From Bacillota bacterium (GTDB lineage: Bacteria; Bacillota; Clostridia; Peptostreptococcales; Acidaminobacteraceae), in NCBI GenBank assembly GCA_020161295.1, contig JAIUOA010000011.1, positions 28,395-92,394 of the forward strand: 64,000 nucleotides of DNA. The letters are read 5' to 3'. This document shows, one piece after another, positions 59,690-64,000 of this stretch. Numbering within the stretch: the stretch's first letter is position 1; each line of letters opens with the position of its first letter. The notes beneath the pieces were generated by a model. The model was not told the DNA's origin. It searched no databases and saw only the letters and a list, made by a program, of their open reading frames with translations. The translations under genes and the position numbers were made by a program.

Positions 59690-60880
59690 CTACTCTATTC
59701 TTTGCAGGGTATTCATGATTTCGATTAAAGCTTTAAAACTATCGACCATTTTATCGGTGCTGCCGAAGTTCATCACGATATGGGTATCTGTGGTGGCGTC
59801 GTAGAACACATGCGTGGACAGTATTCCGATATGTCCGCTGACTGAAGGCAGTCGCAACAGGGGAAAAAACTTCTCGAAATGGACGGTCATGCCGCCTGTT
59901 CCCGTATAAATACCCTGTTCAAAAACATGCTGGTCACTGAACATGGCCTTAAGTGAAGTAGCGCTTATCAACTCTCCGCCATGAAGGGCTTTACTAAAAC
60001 GCATCAGGTCTTCCAATGTGGAAATTAGGCCACCACCTGACCAATCCGCTGAAATGCTTCTATAAACACCGACCTCGACACCGTTCAGCCAGATGTCAGC
60101 GATAGGGGGTGTCGCTGGATTGAGGGGGGATTGTCGCCACGTCATATAAGTGTCCAACATGTAAACGGGACGCAGGATTCGATTTTCTAAGGCGTTTTCA
60201 AAGGATTGACCGGTAACAGCCTCGATGATAAGCCCCAGCAAAACATAGCCCGTGTCAGAATAGGCATAATGCTCGCCGGGTATCCCCAATGCAATTTGAT
60301 GGTCTCGTGTGAATGCGATTAGATCTAGCGGGTGGTAAAAAGTTTCAGGCGATTGGAGAATCGCTGATGAGATTTTTTTGGCACCTGTGGTCGTGCCGTC
60401 GAAGTAATCAGCAACACCTGAGGTGTGTGACAATAAGTGCTCAATCGTTACGTGTTTGCTGTAATCGATGCCCTTAAAGTCAAACAAGCCTTCTAAAGTC
60501 GAAGGGGGTAGCCAGTCTGCAATCGGGGTATCCAGTGTGATAACGCCTTCATCGATGAGTTGATAAGTGAGGGTCGCCGTCATTAGCTTACCGACACTGG
60601 CCACATGGAAGGGCGTACTGAGATCGAGCTGTGAGATCCTTTTACCGCTACCGGAGGCAAACTGGAACTGGAAGTCCTTCTTTCCGGAGTTGACGCTGAC
60701 CTGTATGCCCGAAAAGGCAGTTTTATTAGTTTTAAGCGCTTTTTTTGCGAAGTAATTTTGAAGGTGATTTTCAGCGTTAACCTTAGTAAGCGGCCGGTTT
60801 GAAAGAAACGTCAAAACGGCGAGGATGATTAAGAACAGGATAACAGCGATGCCGAAAAGCAGGATTATTTTTTTAAGCAT
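59690..60880 (-). CDS. Serine beta-lactamase-fold hydrolase (PBP4*/AmpC-like), membrane-anchored
   Basis: The 396-residue protein has an N-terminal membrane helix (about 5-27) and a beta-lactamase-type domain: SxxK in ASVGKLMTATL (Ser at about 93) and the tyrosine motif as YSDTGY (about 208; YSN or YAN is usual). The third motif is HIG in SGHIGILS rather than KTG/HTG. It could be a D-aminopeptidase, esterase or wall hydrolase; resistance is not implied. AGGAG precedes the ATG. It is convergent with the YbaK-like gene. Confidence 0.85.
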   Translation of the reverse strand: MLKKIILLFGIAVILFLIILAVLTFLSNRPLTKVNAENHLQNYFAKKALKTNKTAFSGIQVSVNSGKKDFQFQFASGSGKRISQLDLSTPFHVASVGKLMTATLTYQLIDEGVITLDTPIADWLPPSTLEGLFDFKGIDYSKHVTIEHLLSHTSGVADYFDGTTTGAKKISSAILQSPETFYHPLDLIAFTRDHQIALGIPGEHYAYSDTGYVLLGLIIEAVTGQSFENALENRILRPVYMLDTYMTWRQSPLNPATPPIADIWLNGVEVGVYRSISADWSGGGLISTLEDLMRFSKALHGGELISATSLKAMFSDQHVFEQGIYTGTGGMTVHFEKFFPLLRLPSVSGHIGILSTHVFYDATTDTHIVMNFGSTDKMVDSFKALIEIMNTLQRIE

Positions 60881-61028
60881 AGAGGACTCCTTTCTAGAGA
60901 TAAAGTGTTTCGTTTGAATTTCATCATAAATTAACCTATAATAAGCAAAGGGTAAAACCCAAAAAAAAGATACTTCTTTAAGTCATATTACTAATAGGTA
61001 TATATACTATATCATGGAGCGATCAAAA

Positions 61029-61565
61029 ATGGAATATGTCATTTTAGGATTATTAATGCTACGCCCAAATACACTTTATGGAATACGGAAGGCTTTTGAA
61101 CAGGGAATCTCCATGTTCTATAGTTCTAGCTTAGGCAGCTTGCAAACAGCCATTAAAAAACTGTCGGCTAAAGGTTATATTACTTCTGATGAAGGTGTCG
61201 AAAATGGAAGAGCGAAAAAAACGCTTGAGGTGACGGAAATGGGGCGAGAAGCATTTTTTAAATGGATGCTCGCACCACTCGACAGTAACAACCTAGAGGT
61301 CAGCTTTCTATCCAGGCTCTATTTTATGGGGCTACTACCAAGCAAAGCGCAGCAATTAGAACAGCTAAAAAGAATGAAAATCGAAATCGAGCAGGAAAAA
61401 AGCAATCTGGTTGAGGTGGACCAGCAGCTAAGTGGTCTGAAGCTTCCTTTAGAGTATCAACCGGTGTTCTTTTATCAGAGAAAAGTCCTTCATTATGGTA
61501 TCGATACGCATGAGTATGGTCTAAAATGGCTTCAAACCCTTATCGATGAAATTGAGAGCAATTAA
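61029..61565 (+). CDS. PadR-family transcriptional regulator
   Basis: The 178-residue protein has a winged HTH at the N-terminus (MEYVILGLLMLRPNTLYGIRKAFEQGI, residues about 1-27 split by position, then SLQTAIKKLSAKGYI) and a C-terminal dimerisation helix bundle (about 95-175). The start at ATG 61029 has GGAG 9 bases upstream. ATG 61014 in frame is an alternative and would lie just after a TATACT box. An AT-rich near-palindrome (60994-61010) at the promoter may be its own operator. Terminator downstream; targets unknown. Confidence 0.88.
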   Translation: MEYVILGLLMLRPNTLYGIRKAFEQGISMFYSSSLGSLQTAIKKLSAKGYITSDEGVENGRAKKTLEVTEMGREAFFKWMLAPLDSNNLEVSFLSRLYFMGLLPSKAQQLEQLKRMKIEIEQEKSNLVEVDQQLSGLKLPLEYQPVFFYQRKVLHYGIDTHEYGLKWLQTLIDEIESN

Positions 61566-61607
61566 AAAGCGATTCACAATCTGTTAAGATTGGAATCGCT
61601 TTTTTTT
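61564..61607. terminator. Terminator after padR
   Basis: AAAAAGCGATTC/GAATCGCTTTTT with an eight-T tail on the plus strand and an A/T-rich run for the minus strand. Confidence 0.8.
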
Positions 61608-61875
61608 AGCCTACTTTTTCATTTTCCTGTTTTAGCTGGGTTCGAAGCTCATCGATTAGGACTTCACAGGCTGCGATGGTGGCCGAGATGGCAATCTCTT
61701 TCCCCTCGCTTCTCCCTAGCCAATCCTGGCCCTCGAGGATGTACTGATCCTCTAAGAATCCCTCTAACTCTTTTATCTGATCCTCTAAATCATCATGCAT
61801 TTTTAATTTTAAAAAGGCATATACGGAGTCGAAGACTTCATCATATCTTTTTTGGTTGTGTTCCGTAATAAACAT
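61606..61875 (-). CDS. Small soluble protein, unknown (89 aa)
   Basis: This highly charged, helical product (DEVFDSVYAFLKLKMHDDLEDQIKELEGFLEDQY is the key stretch at about 12-45, acidic) ends in a long helix. It has no motif I recognise. AAGGAGG precedes the ATG, so it is probably real. It lies upstream of (5' to) nothing obvious and is convergent with padR. Confidence 0.65.
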   Translation of the reverse strand: MFITEHNQKRYDEVFDSVYAFLKLKMHDDLEDQIKELEGFLEDQYILEGQDWLGRSEGKEIAISATIAACEVLIDELRTQLKQENEKVG

Positions 61876-61928
61876 GTCATCCTCCTTACTTCATTAAAAT
61901 ATCACGTATCGCGATAAAAGTAAAGGGT

Positions 61929-62882
61929 CTATTCGGCATTTAGTGGCTTGCGGTAACGAAGTAGTAACTTTTCATAAAGTTCAGCTCCTGAGTCATTGCC
62001 CATGATGCGTAAAAGATCAATAGACTGATTCAAATAGATTTCATACCCGTCTTGATTAAGGTAATATAATGCGGTACCTTTTCTTACTAATAGAGTTGGT
62101 AGAGAAGACATGACAAGCTGCATTTTGCAATATTCTATTCCAAGTTCAGCATATTTAAGTGCGTTTTCATGCAAATCGAGTCTGTGATAGTTGTAAGAAA
62201 TTGTGGTTAAAACCTTTGTAATCAAATGCTTATCATAATGCTTAGAGCTGGCGGTCAGATCAAGTGAATCATAAAGAAACAATAAGATATCATTGCTTAA
62301 GATGCATTCTCTTAATGCGCCATATAATGAAGCGATAGTAAATAGAATCCTCAACTCTAGATAATTGTATTTATACTCCTTCCAGTGACTGAAGGAAAAG
62401 GTCGGGTTAAACAGGCACAAGGCCTCGATAAGGTGATTGATACTTTCCAATTGAATACTTTTATTGTTTTCGTCAGAGTAAGACAGAGCGAGTCCTTTAA
62501 AAAATAGGTCTAACTGAAGGAGTTCTCTTTGATCTATTAAATGTGAATTTGCGGTTTTCATAAATTTTTCAAACGAATCAACGGTATCTAAAATGGAGTC
62601 TTTATCGAAATGAATAACATGATAATCAACTAAGTCATAATACTTTAACAGTTCTCTAGAGCTTTTATAGTTATTAAGCAATAAATGTAAATCAGTTTTA
62701 TAAAACATCGATAAAATTTCGATTGTATCATATCGTGGAATTGAAATCCCATTTTCTAGTTTTCGAAGTGTTTCAGCGCTTAATCCGGTTCCAGTCACCA
62801 CATTTTCTTGAGTGTAGCCTAATGACTTCCTTATTTCCCTAAGTCGGATTGAAAATGCTTTCAAATCATAGGTACTTAACAA
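61929..62882 (-). CDS. HTH-TPR regulator (RRNPP/Rgg-like), TTG start
   Basis: An N-terminal Cro/CI HTH (LREIRKSLGYTQENVVTGTG, then SAETLRKLENGISIP, about 13-49) is followed by about 250 residues of TPR-like helical repeats. This is the layout of RRNPP peptide-responsive regulators (PlcR, Rgg). TTG 62882 lies 6 bases after GGAGG. TTG 62888 lies in the Shine-Dalgarno itself. It is a close paralogue of the truncated gene at the window end and of lower GC content than the core genes. No secreted pheromone gene is seen next to it. Confidence 0.82.
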   Translation of the reverse strand: MLSTYDLKAFSIRLREIRKSLGYTQENVVTGTGLSAETLRKLENGISIPRYDTIEILSMFYKTDLHLLLNNYKSSRELLKYYDLVDYHVIHFDKDSILDTVDSFEKFMKTANSHLIDQRELLQLDLFFKGLALSYSDENNKSIQLESINHLIEALCLFNPTFSFSHWKEYKYNYLELRILFTIASLYGALRECILSNDILLFLYDSLDLTASSKHYDKHLITKVLTTISYNYHRLDLHENALKYAELGIEYCKMQLVMSSLPTLLVRKGTALYYLNQDGYEIYLNQSIDLLRIMGNDSGAELYEKLLLRYRKPLNAE

Positions 62883-63041
62883 TTTCAACCTCCATTACCC
62901 CAACTTTGATTGGGTTTTTTAAATTGTTAAAATAGTATAACATAAAAATAAGCGAAAGTTGACATAATAAAACATTTTACATAGACATAAATCAGTAGAT
63001 TCCATATATGTCTATAGGTCTAACGATGATGGAGTTGCCCT

Positions 63042-63254
63042 ATGGAAAAAAATATACCTAAATATGTGAGAAACCTTAAAATGAATGGTAAACTAAACAA
63101 CATCGACAGACAGAGTGGTAATCGGAGACTATTTAGGCTTGTACTCGATACAAATGAGAAAGTTCATTACGAGGCATTGTACATGGATGATTTAAATATT
63201 CTGATTAAAGACTGCATAAACTATTACGAAATTTTAGCACCTAAACATAAATAA
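63042..63254 (+). CDS. Small basic protein between the two HTH-TPR genes (70 aa)
   Basis: The 70-residue product is basic at the N-terminus (PKYVRNLKMNGKLNN), then has a beta pattern (RRLFRLVLDTNEKVHYEALYM) and a final helix. I do not recognise it. There is no signal peptide, so it does not look like a pheromone precursor. GGAG lies 8 bases upstream of the ATG and a terminator follows the stop. It is divergent from one HTH-TPR gene and convergent with the other. Confidence 0.6.
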   Translation: MEKNIPKYVRNLKMNGKLNNIDRQSGNRRLFRLVLDTNEKVHYEALYMDDLNILIKDCINYYEILAPKHK

Positions 63255-63275
63255 AGACCGTCATGGTCTTTTTTT
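63253..63275. terminator. Terminator after the 70-aa gene
   Basis: AAAGACC/GGTCTTT with a short loop and TTTTT on the plus strand. Confidence 0.7.
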
Positions 63276-63296
63276 ATTTAAATTAATTATAATAAC

Positions 63297-64000
63297 TTAA
63301 ATTAAACTAAATGACTTTTCATAACGGTCGAGATGGTTTTGATAATTTTCAGCAACGATAGATTTGTCTTGAATTTTTAATAGCTCAATTGCTTGTTTGA
63401 TGTAAACATCGTAACCAAATTGCTTGAGGTGAGCCATTGCGCTTCCTTTTCTGAATAAAAGTAAATGTAAATATGCTAAAATTGAATGATCCACACAAAA
63501 TTTAATGCCTTGATCCGCATATTCGAGCGCTTTTTGATGTTGATCAAGTCGATGATAATTATAAGAAATGATACATAGGGATTTTACAATAAGCATCTTT
63601 TCATAGAATTTTGCATGGGCTGAGGTGTCAAAATAGTTTAGGATGTGAAGTAGAATTTCGTTGCTTAAAACACAATTTCTTTTTTCACCTTCTATAGAAG
63701 CTAAAGTTAGTAAAATTCTCAACTCAAGAAAGTTGAATTTGAATTTTCGCCAAAATTCAATGTTAAAATTTGGTGAAGTAACCCGCATTGCATTTTCCAA
63801 AAGTTCTACAGAATCCTTATATGTTTCGTAATTATTATCATAACTTAAAGATAGACCTCGATAAAATAACTTTAACTGCTCAATTTCCCTCTGATCTATT
63901 ACATTTACAGGATTCTTTTCGACATAGTGATCAAATTGTTCAATAGTTTTTGACAGTGATTCGAAGTCTTCATTGACCATGTAATAATCTATCAAATCGT
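63297..64000 (-). CDS. Second HTH-TPR regulator, 5' end outside window
   Basis: The visible 234 residues align along their whole length with residues 85-317 of the neighbouring HTH-TPR protein: YYxLxDY, QREIEQLKLFYRGLSLSY, LELRILLTLAS and SYNYHRLDQHQKALEYADQGI are shared. The frame is open to the window edge, so the HTH should lie beyond it. The pair are tandem paralogues in the same orientation, separated by the 70-aa gene on the other strand. Confidence 0.85.
   Translation of the reverse strand, partial: DLIDYYMVNEDFESLSKTIEQFDHYVEKNPVNVIDQREIEQLKLFYRGLSLSYDNNYETYKDSVELLENAMRVTSPNFNIEFWRKFKFNFLELRILLTLASIEGEKRNCVLSNEILLHILNYFDTSAHAKFYEKMLIVKSLCIISYNYHRLDQHQKALEYADQGIKFCVDHSILAYLHLLLFRKGSAMAHLKQFGYDVYIKQAIELLKIQDKSIVAENYQNHLDRYEKSFSLI

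Noticed and set aside
61590..61868. Plus-strand ORF of 92 codons after padR
   Set aside because: It begins in the padR terminator and is antisense to a gene with a good ribosome binding site on the minus strand.

Overview
The window looks like chromosome of an anaerobic, low-GC, Gram-positive bacterium of the class Clostridia. The evidence is two T-box leaders (aspS, cysS), tandem SAM-I riboswitches over metNIQ, consistent AGGAGG-type ribosome binding sites, an S-layer-homology protein, a pyruvate formate-lyase system with an Fnr-like regulator, and a sigma-54-dependent CoA-transferase. The density of sulfane-sulfur genes would suit a Fusibacter- or Acidaminobacter-like thiosulfate user, but that placement is inference. 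No tRNA, rRNA or CRISPR array was seen. Both ends (about 1-2.1 kb and 61.9-64 kb) look more AT-rich than the middle and hold accessory genes: a decayed IS110 transposase on the left and a pair of paralogous HTH-TPR regulators on the right.

Layout. 0-5.2 kb: 3' part of a chemotaxis receptor, the IS110 remnant, and two adjoining c-di-GMP enzymes. 5.2-14.6 kb: rsgA behind a leader with tandem terminators, a convergent HTH protein, a PfkB-type kinase, ung, a two-component system, an SRAP protein, and archaeal-type aspS behind a T-box. 14.6-23.5 kb: a B12-binding protein with a MacB/Lol-type ABC system, a glutathione peroxidase under an OhrR-like operator, a two-component system divergent from a VTC/DUF4956/CotH operon, and a MarR regulator predicted to be leaderless. 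23.5-37 kb: a sulfur-rich region with a CNVC thioredoxin-like protein, an SsuABC-type transporter, an operon of split YeeE/YedE channel, TusA and a thioredoxin-reductase fusion, a divergent LysR regulator, a second TusA, and two lipoproteins made of two and four rhodanese domains. Glycan genes (GT2, ATP-grasp, GT39, WecE-like aminotransferase, RmlB) lie among them.

39-47 kb: an SLH protein, a Fur-box-controlled DUF3793/flavodoxin pair, metNIQ under two SAM riboswitches in series, a barnase-like lipoprotein with barstar, and lipoate ligase. 47-52 kb: pflB-pflA-fnr-ttcA-like. Here the Fnr protein has an N-terminal four-cysteine segment that is only reached from an ATT start. 52-59.7 kb: cysS behind a T-box, a hemerythrin, and a CoA-transferase operon with a canonical -24/-12 promoter. 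Two 18-bp palindromes lie upstream of that promoter, and the gene for a PAS-AAA-Fis activator lies downstream. 59-64 kb: RNA/tRNA-editing genes, a beta-lactamase-fold protein, PadR, and the HTH-TPR pair.

The best candidates for something undescribed are the surface rhodanese lipoproteins plus split YedE/TusA/TrxR-fusion sulfur relay, the hidden Fe-S-type N-terminus of the pfl-linked Fnr protein, and the complete sigma-54 circuit around the CoA-transferase.
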